From Sphingobacterium mizutaii (GTDB taxonomy: Bacteria; Bacteroidota; Bacteroidia; Sphingobacteriales; Sphingobacteriaceae), in assembly GCF_900187125.1 (NCBI RefSeq), contig NZ_LT906468.1, forward strand, positions 434,001 to 498,000: 64,000 nt of DNA, read 5' to 3'. Of the stretch, positions 8,063-17,300 are shown one piece after another (position 1 is the first letter of the stretch; every line of letters starts with the position of its first letter). The position numbers and the translations under genes were made by a program. The notes below the pieces were generated by a model. It was not told the origin of the DNA. It did not search any database and worked only from the letters and a program-made list of their open reading frames with translations.

Positions 8063-8824
8063 ATGAGAAGAATTGTATTGTTGTTTGCCTTTGTGATGGG
8101 CTTGAGCTTTGTGTATGCACAGACTCCTAAAAACTATTATGTTGAAGTAAAAACCGGTAAAGGCAACGGAATTATCAAACTCTATAACGAAACCCGAAAA
8201 CACCGGGATAATTTTGTCAAATTGGTCAATGAAGGCTATTTCGACTCCTTATTGTTTCACCGTGTGATCCATAATTTCATGATCCAAGGTGGTGACCCTG
8301 ACTCCCGCTATGCAGGTAGCAGGCAGCAACTGGGTAATGGTGGTCCTGATTATAAGGTTCCTGCCGAAATTCAAGCAGATATCATCCATAAGAAAGGGGC
8401 TTTAGGTGCTGCTCGGGATAATAATCCTGCCAAAGAATCCTCGGCATCTCAATTTTACCTGGTTCAAGGCCGCGTGTTTACTGAAGTCGCTCTAGATTCC
8501 TTGGAAAAATTCAGGCTGAAAGGCAAAAAATTGACTCCACTTCAAAGAGAAACCTATACCACAATTGGTGGAACCCCGCATCTGGATGGTGAATACACCG
8601 TATTTGGCGAATTAATCGAAGGAATCGGTGTTGTGGATAGCATTGCTGCCGTAAAAACCGATGACAACGACCGCCCATATAACGATGAGCGTTTTGCGAT
8701 GAAATTATTGGATAGAAGGCAGGCATTGGATCTTGAGCGCAAGCTTCAAGGACTTCCGCCTAAGAAAGGCTTCTTTACCAAGCTTTTTGATTCCATGAAA
8801 TCCAAAACTTACAAACTCCCTTAA
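8063..8824 (+). CDS. Exported cyclophilin-type peptidylprolyl isomerase
   Basis: A 253-residue prolyl isomerase that speeds protein folding outside the cytoplasm. Residues 1-19 (MRRIVLLFAFVMGLSFVYAQ region) are a signal peptide cleaved after Ala19. The cyclophilin core follows from about residue 25, with the signature FHRVIHNFMIQGGDP and a later SQFYLVQG segment. An insertion of about 30 residues (QGRVFTEVALDSLEK to QRETYTTIGG) replaces the usual short loop before HLDGEYTVFGE. The C-terminal 45 residues are a basic extension. Confidence 0.92.
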   Translation: MRRIVLLFAFVMGLSFVYAQTPKNYYVEVKTGKGNGIIKLYNETRKHRDNFVKLVNEGYFDSLLFHRVIHNFMIQGGDPDSRYAGSRQQLGNGGPDYKVPAEIQADIIHKKGALGAARDNNPAKESSASQFYLVQGRVFTEVALDSLEKFRLKGKKLTPLQRETYTTIGGTPHLDGEYTVFGELIEGIGVVDSIAAVKTDDNDRPYNDERFAMKLLDRRQALDLERKLQGLPPKKGFFTKLFDSMKSKTYKLP

Positions 8825-8825
8825 G

Positions 8826-9590
8826 ATGAAGATCATTACCTATAATGTGAACGGAATCCGTGCCGCTTTGAAAAAAGGCTGGTTGGATTGGTTCAAGGCT
8901 GAAAGCCCTGATGTAATTTGTATCCAAGAAATTAAAGCAAGCCCAGATCAGGTTCCTGAATTGGTATTGTTAGAGGAGATGGGCTATGAACACTATTGGT
9001 ACCCTGCCCAGAAAAAAGGCTATAGCGGTACTGCAATATTCACTAGGATTACCCCTAATCATATTGAATATGGTTGTGGCCATGAAGATTATGATTTTGA
9101 AGGTAGAGTTATCCGTGCGGACTTTGATAAAGCCTCGGTGATGAGCGTATATTTCCCTTCGGGAACAACTGGAGATGTAAGGCAGGATTTCAAGTACAAA
9201 TTCTTGGATGATTTTCAATTGTACAGCAATGACCTATTGAAAGAGAAGCCAAAATTGGTAGTCTGTGGCGATTTTAATATCTGTCACCGTGCCATTGATA
9301 TCCATAATCCTAAATCAAATGCCAATAGTTCTGGTTTCTTGCCAGCAGAGCGTGAATGGATGGAGAACTTTATCAATTCGGGTTATACCGATTCTTTTAG
9401 GCATCTCAACCCAGAACCACATAATTACACCTGGTGGTCTTATCGCGCAGGAGCAAGAGGAAGAAACTTAGGTTGGCGTATTGATTACAATATGGTGTCG
9501 AATGATCTGAAAGACAGTATCAAGTCTTCTCGAATCCTTTCTCAGGCAGTTCACTCCGATCATTGTCCGGTTGAATTGGTCCTAGACTAA
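8826..9590 (+). CDS. xth: Exodeoxyribonuclease III
   Basis: A 254-residue AP endonuclease and 3'-5' exonuclease of the ExoIII/APE1 family, acting in base-excision repair. It carries the N-terminal TYNVNGIRAALKKG, the metal-binding glutamate in CIQEIKA, the CGDFNICH asparagine/aspartate motif and the C-terminal SDHCPVEL with the catalytic His. Its ATG comes 1 base after the cyclophilin stop. A hairpin terminator closes the operon 28 bases downstream. Confidence 0.95.
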   Translation: MKIITYNVNGIRAALKKGWLDWFKAESPDVICIQEIKASPDQVPELVLLEEMGYEHYWYPAQKKGYSGTAIFTRITPNHIEYGCGHEDYDFEGRVIRADFDKASVMSVYFPSGTTGDVRQDFKYKFLDDFQLYSNDLLKEKPKLVVCGDFNICHRAIDIHNPKSNANSSGFLPAEREWMENFINSGYTDSFRHLNPEPHNYTWWSYRAGARGRNLGWRIDYNMVSNDLKDSIKSSRILSQAVHSDHCPVELVLD

Positions 9591-9617
9591 TAAGAGAAGA
9601 ATACAAGATTTATATTG

Positions 9618-9655
9618 GAAGTGGTTAGAGCAATACTCTGACCACTTCTTTTTTT
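9618..9655 (+). terminator. Terminator of the phosphatase-xth operon
   Basis: A 13-bp stem with one G-U pair (gaagtggttagag at 9618-9630 with ctctgaccacttc at 9636-9648) has a 5-base loop and is followed by seven T residues. Confidence 0.85.
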
Positions 9656-9845
9656 GTCAGAAGTTTGGGTGATCCTTAATTCGGTTTTGACCTTATTCGA
9701 GAGACATTCGGATTTTTTGCAATATGTTCTCAACCAATGCCCTTTTATCATTGGAGCTTTTTCGTAGAAAAGCCAAAGTTGTTCCGAATAATTCTCGAAT
9801 GATTCTCGAATATGCCTCGAATGAAACCCTGTTTTTTGGGATGAT
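9656..9845 (+). repeat. TTCGA-rich dispersed element, copy 1
   Basis: The segment begins GTCAGAA right after a terminator and runs through CTTATTCGAGA, a CATTCGG block and three closely spaced copies of a TTCTCGAAT-like unit (9790-9823). The same order of blocks recurs at 56351-56470, again immediately after a terminator hairpin. No reading frame fits. Confidence 0.55.
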
Positions 9846-10015
9846 TTTTTACCCTAACAATGGCAAGTTTGTTAACTCTGTGTTTCTAGGCTGAGGTTCA
9901 TCCGAAGCATCTCGGAGAAATGCGAACCTTCAAACTCAACGACGGCCTTTATTGAATTGACAAACAGTTCTACAATCTTCGATTGAAGATGAACAAACCT
10001 CTAGAAGGAGATCCG
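9846..10015. other. Intergenic stretch, nothing recognised
   Basis: About 170 bases between two repeat elements. I see no reading frame, hairpin with a T tract or RNA gene here. Confidence 0.35.
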
Positions 10016-10044
10016 TACAGATTCTTCACTAATCGTTCAGAATT
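10016..10044 (-). repeat. Dispersed intergenic repeat, copy 3
   Basis: TACAGATTCTTCACTAATCG then TTCAGAATT, the reverse complement of the copy at 6909-6938 with few differences. Confidence 0.6.
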
Positions 10045-10074
10045 GGAAATGAATTCAGTAGGGATTTTCAGAAA

Positions 10075-10148
10075 AATATTTCACCCCCGCTAGGGGTTCT
10101 CCGTTAAACAGTCCAATTTTTCTACAAATATTCCACCCCCACTGGGGT
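10075..10148 (+). repeat. Pair of direct repeats AATATT(T/C)CACCCCC-N-GGGGT
   Basis: Unit 1 is at 10075-10097 and unit 2 at 10127-10148, 52 bases apart start to start. Each pairs a CACCCCC run with AGGGGT or TGGGGT and so could form a small hairpin. A 6-bp hairpin, ttgcct/aggcaa, follows unit 2. Confidence 0.55.
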
Positions 10149-10256
10149 TGCCTATCCAGGCAAACAACCATCCTTCCGGAGGAAGTCCTTTAGCCTCCGG
10201 CTCATTTCCTTGGCGGAGAGATGGAGAGAATGCCGATGACCTGTGCGATGGGATTG

Positions 10257-10329
10257 GCCTTGGAATGCTTTCAAAAGATCATCCCATCAAAAGGGATGGT
10301 CTTTTGAAAGATATTCCCGACAACAAGGC
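10257..10329. other. Long imperfect palindrome (structured DNA or RNA)
   Basis: The centre is an 18-bp stem with one mismatch or G-U pair: 10268-10285 (ctttcaaaagatcatccc) with 10293-10310 (gggatggtcttttgaaag), loop atcaaaa. The pairing continues outward after small bulges with ggaat/attcc and gcctt/aaggc. No T tract follows, so it is not a simple terminator. An 89-codon frame (10148-10417) crosses it but looks incidental. Confidence 0.6.
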
Positions 10330-10434
10330 ATTCTATCCATGTGCGGATGATTGTGCGAAAAGCCACCTTAAATGGGCCGAAGCCGTTACGGATTCGAGTT
10401 GTTTTTGGTATCCGTGAGCTCCTTCGTCGGTTTG

Positions 10435-10459
10435 GTTACTTTTGGGCTTCAAAAGTAAC
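10435..10459. other. Perfect 10-bp hairpin in intergenic DNA
   Basis: gttacttttg (10435-10444) and caaaagtaac (10450-10459) flank the 5-base loop ggctt. It lies 48 bases past the 3' end of the minus-strand gene that stops at 10507, but no T tract follows on either strand. Confidence 0.6.
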
Positions 10460-10506
10460 GAAGAATCTAAATTTTTACTTCTCAGTTTGGGCTATTGTCA
10501 ATTAGG

Positions 10507-11013
10507 TTACTTGATCACTTCGATCTCGAATCGAACATTCCCATGGTTCTTTGGAACTATGACTGCAAACAAATAAGTGCCCATAGCTGTATAGTTGCCG
10601 TTCTTGATTTTTGCAGAATAGACTATCCCATGGTTAGCACAGTCTCTATTGACCTGCTGACTAATTAATGTAGCAGGAATGCCCTGTACAAGTTTCTTGC
10701 CTATCAATAAACTCTGGGTCTTGAAGTCTATTTCAGATAACTTTTTTGAAACTTCTTTGCAAGGTCCATTGGCGTCTGAATCGACAAAGGCAATTGCTTT
10801 TTCAAGTTCTGTCTTTGACTCAATGTGCAGAAACCTATCTTCTAGTTTATCATCGACTATACGGAAATTGCAAGTGGGATCAATGCTGATAGCTGTAAAG
10901 GCAACCTCTTCTTCAAGGCAGTCCGCAGGAATGGATTCTCCACATCGAACTTGGATCAATGCCATGAATCCAATGACCAGGAATAAGAATTTTGGGTATT
11001 TAGTTTTTTCCAT
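10507..11013 (-). CDS. Hypothetical secreted or lipoprotein, 168 aa
   Basis: An N-terminal hydrophobic stretch (residues 8-22) ends in IQVRCGES. Cys24 could be a lipidation site, though Arg at -1 is unusual, so cleavage by either signal peptidase is possible. The mature part has several cysteines (in PADCLEE, DPTCNFR, NGPCKEV and NRDCANH), which suggests disulphides and a life outside the cytoplasm. I do not recognise the family. The gene stands alone, in repeat-rich surroundings, and has no obvious terminator. Confidence 0.6.
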   Translation of the reverse strand: MEKTKYPKFLFLVIGFMALIQVRCGESIPADCLEEEVAFTAISIDPTCNFRIVDDKLEDRFLHIESKTELEKAIAFVDSDANGPCKEVSKKLSEIDFKTQSLLIGKKLVQGIPATLISQQVNRDCANHGIVYSAKIKNGNYTAMGTYLFAVIVPKNHGNVRFEIEVIK

Positions 11014-11321
11014 AATGATTTTAGATTAATAGTTTACGCCGAGGGAGCTTGATGAGACTAAATCTTATAAGATTTAACAGAAAGGAGTTGGCAAGTATTT
11101 GAGTAATAAAGCTAATTATTAAAAATTGTATTTTTTAAAATTTAATCCTAAAAATTCATCAAAAATAGAGAACCTTTCCATGATCCTCTTTCCTTCTTTT
11201 CCATTCGCTATATGAGATAATTCGGTTGAAAATCGCTTAATAATTCATATTTTTATATAAATTATTTGCAATTGTTGATTTTTCAACAAAAAATTGCTTA
11301 ATCCTTTGATTGTATCATAAA
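11014..11321. other. Intergenic region with direct repeat and hairpin upstream of proB
   Basis: This divergent intergenic region must hold the promoters of the 168-aa gene and proB. A 13-base direct repeat, aaaatYgcttaat, occurs at 11229-11241 and 11290-11302. Between the copies lies a perfect 7-bp hairpin, ttgttga/tcaacaa (11272-11289). No exact TAnnTTTG element is seen. Confidence 0.45.
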
Positions 11322-12353
11322 ATGAAGAAGCCTATACTGGTCATCAAGTTTGGGTCAGCGGCCATAACGACCGATGGAGAAATTGATGAAAGAATTGTCT
11401 TGGAAATCGCTCGTCAATGTGCTCAATTACAGCCGAAATATAATATTGTAATCGTTTCATCTGGTGCCGTTGCTGCCGGAAAGAAATTTATTCCCAAATA
11501 CACGGGTACCCTTGCTCAGAAAAAAGCTGCAGCAGCCATTGGAAACCCTTTGTTAGTGCGGACCTACGGGACCTATTTTAAGCCTTTTAAGATTGCATTG
11601 GCACAAAGTCTATGTGAGCGACATCACTTTGCGAATAGGAGTCAATTCTTGCAATTGAAGAGTACATACGAAACGCTCTGGAAGAATAATGTAATTCCTA
11701 TCGCCAACGAAAATGATGTGGTCAGCAATAAAGAGCTTAAGTTCTCTGATAATGATGAATTGGCGACCCTGATTGCGGTGGGATTTGGTGCTGAGCAGAT
11801 CTTGTTCAGTACATCGGTGCCGGGGGTCTTGGACGAGAATGGAAAGGTGATTCCGGAATTAAAGATCATTGATAAAGCTGCTTTGGCATTAGCAAAGGAG
11901 GAGAAATCTGCTGTAGGATTAGGTGGAATGATTTCTAAATTAAATTTTGCAAGGTTGGCAAATCAAATGGGCATCAAAGCGGTTATTTTCTCCATGAAAA
12001 CGGAAGATGGAATCTTGAAAGCGGTGGTTGGAGAAACCGGTACGGTATGTCAAGCTCAAGTGAAGAAGCTTTCTTCCCGGAATAAATGGTTGGCGAGTGG
12101 TAGTTTGATTACCGGTTTGGTGCAGGTGGACAAGGGTGCTTTGGCAGCTTTGAGCAAAAGGAAAAGCTTATTGGCGGTGGGTGTAAACAAGATCATCCAA
12201 GATTTTGAGGTTGGCGAGGTCTTCCAGATTGCGGATGAGGACCATGTTATCCATGCGGTTGCCAAATCGAAGATAGATTCGGTTTCACTGCGGAGTAAGG
12301 CTGAAAAGAAGAATATTGAAATTGCGCATGCTGATGATATTGTGCTATTATAA
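11322..12353 (+). CDS. proB: Glutamate 5-kinase
   Basis: ProB phosphorylates glutamate, the first step of proline synthesis. The amino-acid kinase domain opens with VIKFGSAAIT and includes IVSSGAVAAGK, ENDVVSN and GLGGMISKL. A C-terminal PUA domain (from about WLASGSLI) completes a 343-residue protein, the usual architecture. I start at the ATG at 11322. The frame extends 12 bases to a TTG at 11310, but homologues begin at the Met-Lys-Lys. proA follows after 11 bases, so the two pathway enzymes are co-transcribed. Confidence 0.93.
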   Translation: MKKPILVIKFGSAAITTDGEIDERIVLEIARQCAQLQPKYNIVIVSSGAVAAGKKFIPKYTGTLAQKKAAAAIGNPLLVRTYGTYFKPFKIALAQSLCERHHFANRSQFLQLKSTYETLWKNNVIPIANENDVVSNKELKFSDNDELATLIAVGFGAEQILFSTSVPGVLDENGKVIPELKIIDKAALALAKEEKSAVGLGGMISKLNFARLANQMGIKAVIFSMKTEDGILKAVVGETGTVCQAQVKKLSSRNKWLASGSLITGLVQVDKGALAALSKRKSLLAVGVNKIIQDFEVGEVFQIADEDHVIHAVAKSKIDSVSLRSKAEKKNIEIAHADDIVLL

Positions 12354-12364
12354 AGAATATTAAA

Positions 12365-13615
12365 ATGAAGAAAACGATCTTAACCGAACTTGAAAATAGC
12401 AGGAAAGCCAAGAGAGCCATTGCGCAATTGTCGATTGAAAAGAAAGCTAAAATACTGAATGCCATTGCAGCAGAAATATTGGTGAATTCCGAACAGATCA
12501 TAGAAGAGAACAAAAAGGATCTGGAAAGAATGGATCCTTCTGATTCCAAATATGATCGGTTGAAGTTGACCGAGGCTAGAATCCAGGACCTTGCTGCCAG
12601 TGTGCAAGCCGTTGCTAAATTGGATGACCCTACAGGAAAGTTATTGAGCAGCAAAACGCTTGATAATGGTCTTTTGGTGGAAAAGAGGTCGGTAGCATTG
12701 GGCGTAGTAGGGGTTATCTATGAATCCAGGCCTAATGTGACCATCGATGTTGCGGTCCTTTGTATTCAATCGGGTAATGTTTGTTTGCTGAGGGGCGGAT
12801 CTGATGCCTGGTACAGTAATTCCTATTTGGTAGGCTTGATACAAAATGTGCTGAAGGCTTTTGGACAGGATCCGAATATCGTTCAATTGTTGCCTACCGA
12901 TCGGGAACTTGTCGCCGAGCTATTGACGGCGGTCAAATATGTAGATATCATTATCCCGAGAGGCTCTCAAGGTTTGATCGACTTTGTTAGAGAAAATGCC
13001 AAGGTGCCTGTGATCGAAACTGGAGCTGGAGTTTGCCATACCTATGTGGATCAAACTGCAGATCTGGAATTGGCAGCTAAAATTGTGGCCAATGCTAAAA
13101 TTTCAAGGCCATCGGTATGCAATGCTTTGGATTGTGTATTGTTGGATGAGGGGATTGTAGATGGGTTTGTAAAGAATTTAGTTCCATTATTTGAGGACGC
13201 CCAGGTAAAGGTGCTGGCCGATGAAAAAAGCTATGCCAGCTTGAAGGAAAATGGCTATACGGAATTGGGAAGGGCGGAAGCAGATGATTTTGGTAGGGAG
13301 TTTTTGGACCTGATCTGTTCGATGAAAGTGGTTTCAGGTTTGGAAGAAGCCTTAGATCATATTTCAAATTATTCTTCTAAACATTCTGAGTGTATTGTTT
13401 CTTCTGATTCAGAAAATATTCTGAACTTTATGAATGCGGTAGATGCCGCAGCCGTATATTCCAATGCATCCACCCGATTTACAGATGGTGGTGAATTTGG
13501 TTTAGGTGCTGAGATCGGCATTTCTACGCAGAAATTACACGCCCGTGGGCCATTTGCTTTGGAGAAATTAGTGACCGAGAAGTGGTTCGTGACGGGTGAA
13601 GGACAAATTAGATAG
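12365..13615 (+). CDS. proA: Gamma-glutamyl phosphate reductase
   Basis: ProA reduces gamma-glutamyl phosphate with NADPH to glutamate semialdehyde, the second step of proline synthesis. The 416-residue length is normal. Characteristic segments are VIYESRPNVTIDVA (about 118-131), LLRGGSDA, IIPRGSQGLI (196-205), the catalytic-cysteine motif RPSVCNALD (Cys252) and DGGEFGLGAEIGIST near the C-terminus. It is between proB and a small unknown gene, with gaps of 11 and 2 bases. Confidence 0.96.
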   Translation: MKKTILTELENSRKAKRAIAQLSIEKKAKILNAIAAEILVNSEQIIEENKKDLERMDPSDSKYDRLKLTEARIQDLAASVQAVAKLDDPTGKLLSSKTLDNGLLVEKRSVALGVVGVIYESRPNVTIDVAVLCIQSGNVCLLRGGSDAWYSNSYLVGLIQNVLKAFGQDPNIVQLLPTDRELVAELLTAVKYVDIIIPRGSQGLIDFVRENAKVPVIETGAGVCHTYVDQTADLELAAKIVANAKISRPSVCNALDCVLLDEGIVDGFVKNLVPLFEDAQVKVLADEKSYASLKENGYTELGRAEADDFGREFLDLICSMKVVSGLEEALDHISNYSSKHSECIVSSDSENILNFMNAVDAAAVYSNASTRFTDGGEFGLGAEIGISTQKLHARGPFALEKLVTEKWFVTGEGQIR

Positions 13616-13617
13616 GT

Positions 13618-14001
13618 ATGGGAATTAGATTTGAAAAAGATACGATCCTGAATTGGATCAATGAGATGGGAAAGTACATGCGTTTGGTAGTAGATCGCTA
13701 CAGCGCATTTGATGAAACGCAAGAGCCGATGGACCTGGACGAAGGCTATACGGATTTTTTTAAGAAAGATAGGGCATTCTTTTTGGATACCGACCAAGTG
13801 GGCTTAGAAGAATTCGTTGGGAGTTTGGAACCAGAACAGGTTAGGCCATTGGCGCAGTTGCTGATGTACGACGGGTTTATGAGCTCTGATCAGGAATTAT
13901 TGCATAAAGCTAAGTTTCTCTTTGAATGGAATATGAAAAAGACGGGATCTTTCTCTTTTGAAGATTTTGATTATTTGTCAAAGATTGAAAGCAAATTATG
14001 A
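13618..14001 (+). CDS. Hypothetical acidic protein, third gene of the proBA operon
   Basis: A soluble, acidic 127-residue protein whose ATG comes 2 bases after the proA stop. No signal peptide, membrane segment or motif is visible. Sequence such as MGKYMRLVVDRYSAF and LAQLLMYDGFM suggests an all-helical fold. I do not recognise a family. A terminator overlaps its stop codon, so it is the last gene of the proline operon. Whether it acts in proline metabolism is unknown. Confidence 0.75.
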   Translation: MGIRFEKDTILNWINEMGKYMRLVVDRYSAFDETQEPMDLDEGYTDFFKKDRAFFLDTDQVGLEEFVGSLEPEQVRPLAQLLMYDGFMSSDQELLHKAKFLFEWNMKKTGSFSFEDFDYLSKIESKL

Positions 14002-14030
14002 AAAAAACCTCATTAATATGAGGTTTTTTT
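14001..14030 (+). terminator. Terminator of the proBA operon
   Basis: aaaaaaacctcat (14001-14013) pairs with atgaggttttttt (14018-14030) around a 4-base loop. The A and T tracts are symmetric. Confidence 0.85.
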
Positions 14031-14348
14031 GTTTTAATAATATTTTTAATTCCCAACAATTAAAAATATCATATAACCACCTCTTGTTTTGGTCCAAAAG
14101 CAAGAGAATTTGTCATCCTTTATCTCATTTGTTACAGATTGGTTTTATTTATTAAAAAAATAAGCAAATTATTCTTTGTTATTTGTTTGATTACATGTGA
14201 AATGAGGTTGATGGGTTAAAATAGTGATTAAAATTGTTGTTTCATGTTAAGTTTTTGTTATATACTTACCGCAATTATGAAATCAAAAGGGATGAAATAA
14301 CCGTCATCCTTAGTGGAAACAATTATTTAACAAATTCAAACAATTATT
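14031..14348. other. Intergenic region upstream of SusC 1
   Basis: These AT-rich bases must contain the promoter of the SusC/SusD pair. A perfect 12-bp AT-only palindrome (atatttttaatt/aattaaaaatat) lies at 14040-14069. The best promoter candidate is TTG-N21-TATACTTA in about 14235-14270, a weak match at the -7 element. No small gene is convincing. Confidence 0.35.
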
Positions 14349-17300
14349 ATGAAACAAAAATTACTCAGCTTTTTTGTGCTGTTTTCGCTTTCCATTGGAT
14401 TGCTGCACGCACAAAATCGTCAGGTGAGTGGTAGAGTTACAGATGCTACGACAGGTGCGCCGCTGTCTGGAGTGTCAGTAAAACTTGTTGGATTATCAAC
14501 TGCTACTCAAACAGATGATCAAGGGAATTATTCATTAACTGTGAATGAGAATGGAAGATTAACCTTTTCATTTATTGGTTACGAGAGTCAAACCCAATCC
14601 GTATCGGGGAAATCTATTTTAAATATTTCATTAACCTCCATTGCAGATGCTTTAGATGAAGTAGTTGTTGTCGCGTATGGTACAGTTAGTAAAAAATCGC
14701 ACGTAGGATCCTCGGCACAAGTATCTTCAAAGGAGATTGAAAACAGGCCTTTGACCAACGTTTCCAGCGCTTTAGTAGGTTCTGCTCCTGGTGTTCAGGG
14801 TACGCTTTCAGGTGGTGCTCCGGGTTCTGCTGCAAACATCCGTATCAGAGGTTTTGGTTCCATTAATGCTTCAAACAATCCTCTGTATGTGGTGGATGGG
14901 ATCCCTTATGATGGAGCAGTATCCAATGTAAACCCAGATGACGTAGAGTCTATCTCGGTTTTGAAGGATGCCGCAACTACAGCCTTGTACGGTTCTAGAG
15001 GAGCCAATGGGGTGATCATGATCACTACCAAAAAAGGTAAGTACAATTCAGGGAACTTTACTGCAAATGCATCGGCTGGTATCATTCGCCGTGGTTTGCC
15101 GGAGTATGATCGTATAGATGCCATGCAGTATTATCCTGTGATGTGGCAGGCTTTAAAAAACAGCTTGGTAACAAATGGTCTTCCTGATGATATTGCAAGA
15201 CAAATTGCTTCAGGGAAATTGACAAGTTATAACGGGAATAATTATACGGGAATTTTCTCGCAATTAGGTTACAACCCATTCAATGTTGATAATGATGCCA
15301 TCGTGGATGTCAATGGGGTGCTTAATCCAAGTGCTAAACTAAAATGGGCGGATGATTTGGATTGGGAAAATGAAATCTTATCAGGTGGTAGAAAACGTCA
15401 AGCCTATGGTATTACCTATGATGGTGGTTCTGAAAAATCAACTTATTTTGCAAACCTAGGCTATACCAACGATGAAGGTTACTTGTTAAAATCAAGTTTA
15501 AAAAGAATTAATGCTCGTGCAAACATCACTACACAAGCGACCAAATGGTTGAGAACTGGTTTAAACCTGAATGGTAACTACAATGTGAACCTGTTTGACA
15601 ATGCCGGTGATGGTGGTACATCTTTTATTAACCCATTCTTTTATTCCAGGAACGTAGGTCCAATCTATCCGGTGCATTTACATGATCCGGTTACTGGAGA
15701 ATTGATTCTTGATGAATTTGGTGAAAGGAAATTTGACTTTGGGGATAAAAGACCATTCTCGCCTGGACGACATGCGCTGTATGAAAATACATTGGATGAA
15801 CAAAGGAACGTTAGATCTACCTTGGGTGGAAGGACCTTCATGGAGATCCAGATCCTACCTCAGTTAAAGGCATCAACCAATATTGGTTTAGATGTTCAGG
15901 ATTCGCATGAAAGATATTACGATAACCCAATTTTAGGAGACGGTTCACCAGCGGGACGTGCATATCATTATTTGTATAGAACGACCAGTTATACCTGGAA
16001 CCAAATCTTGGAATATAACCAATCCTTCAATGATCACAATGTTGGATTAATGGTGGGTCATGAAAATTATTCTTACAAATACAACTACCTTTCAGGAAGC
16101 CGCTCGGAAATGATCGTTGATGGTATTACAGAACTTCCAAACTTTGCAACTGTATTAGGAACTTCATCTTATGAAGATAATAGAGCAATTGAAAGTTACT
16201 TCTCTAGATTATCATACGATTATAAAGGCAAATATATTTTCACAGGTACCTTAAGAAGAGATGGTAACTCTAGGTTCCATAAAGATTTCAGATGGGCAAA
16301 CTTCTGGTCGATTGGTGGAGCATATAATATTGGAGAGGAAGATTTTATCAATAAGGATAAAATCAACATGTTGAAAATTAGGTCATCTTATGGATCGGTA
16401 GGTAATGATGCTGGAATTAGCAACTATGCTTACCAAGCCTTGTATACTTTAGGTGTGAATAATGCATCAAATCCTGGATTTACTCAAAGCTCATTGCCAA
16501 ACGATAGTATTACTTGGGAAACCGCCAAAAACTTTGACGTTGGTGTTGATTTTGAATTATTCAATAGACGAGTTTCAGGATCGGTAGAATATTTCGATAG
16601 AAGAACTACGGGATTGATTTTCCCTGTGCCGATGGCCTTGATGAATGGTGGTGTTGTTAACTCTTCACCTTATTACCATACCATTGATATGAATATCGGT
16701 AACCTTTACAACCGCGGTGTTGAGATGTCCTTGACTGGTCATGTGGTTAGAAAAGAAGGCTTGAGTTATTCAACGACGTTGAACCTAACGCATCTGAAAA
16801 ACCAAATTACTTCCATGCCTCCAGGAACTCCGTTGATCACCAGTGGCACCAAGGCATATTCTGTTGGTCATTCGATCTATGATTACTATTTACGTGATTT
16901 CTATGGTGTAGATTCAGAAAATGGGGATGCGCTTTATAGAACCAATGAAATGACTGCTAACGCGAAGATTATTGGAGCAGATACGGTGACCAATGTGCTT
17001 AGTGAAGCGAACTTAAGATTTATTGGTAAGACAGCCATTCCAGATCTATATGGATCAATGTCTCACAATTTATCCTATAAAGGATTTGACCTGAATGTAT
17101 TGTTTACTTTCCAATTGGGCGGATATGTATATGACTCACAGTATGGATCGTTGATGTCATCAGGAAATTATGGTAACGCAAAACATGTTGATGTTTTGAA
17201 TGCATGGCAAAAACCAGGAGATCAAACGAATATTCCAAGAATGGATGGAGGGAATACTTCTAATCTTTCAGGAGGAAGTTCAAGGTATTTGACTAAAGCA

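Noticed and set aside
10148-10417. 89-codon + strand frame
   Set aside because: It crosses a long palindrome and repeat units in gene-free DNA, with no family resemblance. The structure explains the sequence better than coding does.
14040-14069. AT-only 12-bp palindrome upstream of SusC 1 as an operator
   Set aside because: It lies just after a terminator, far from the gene start, and AT-only palindromes arise readily by chance in this composition.
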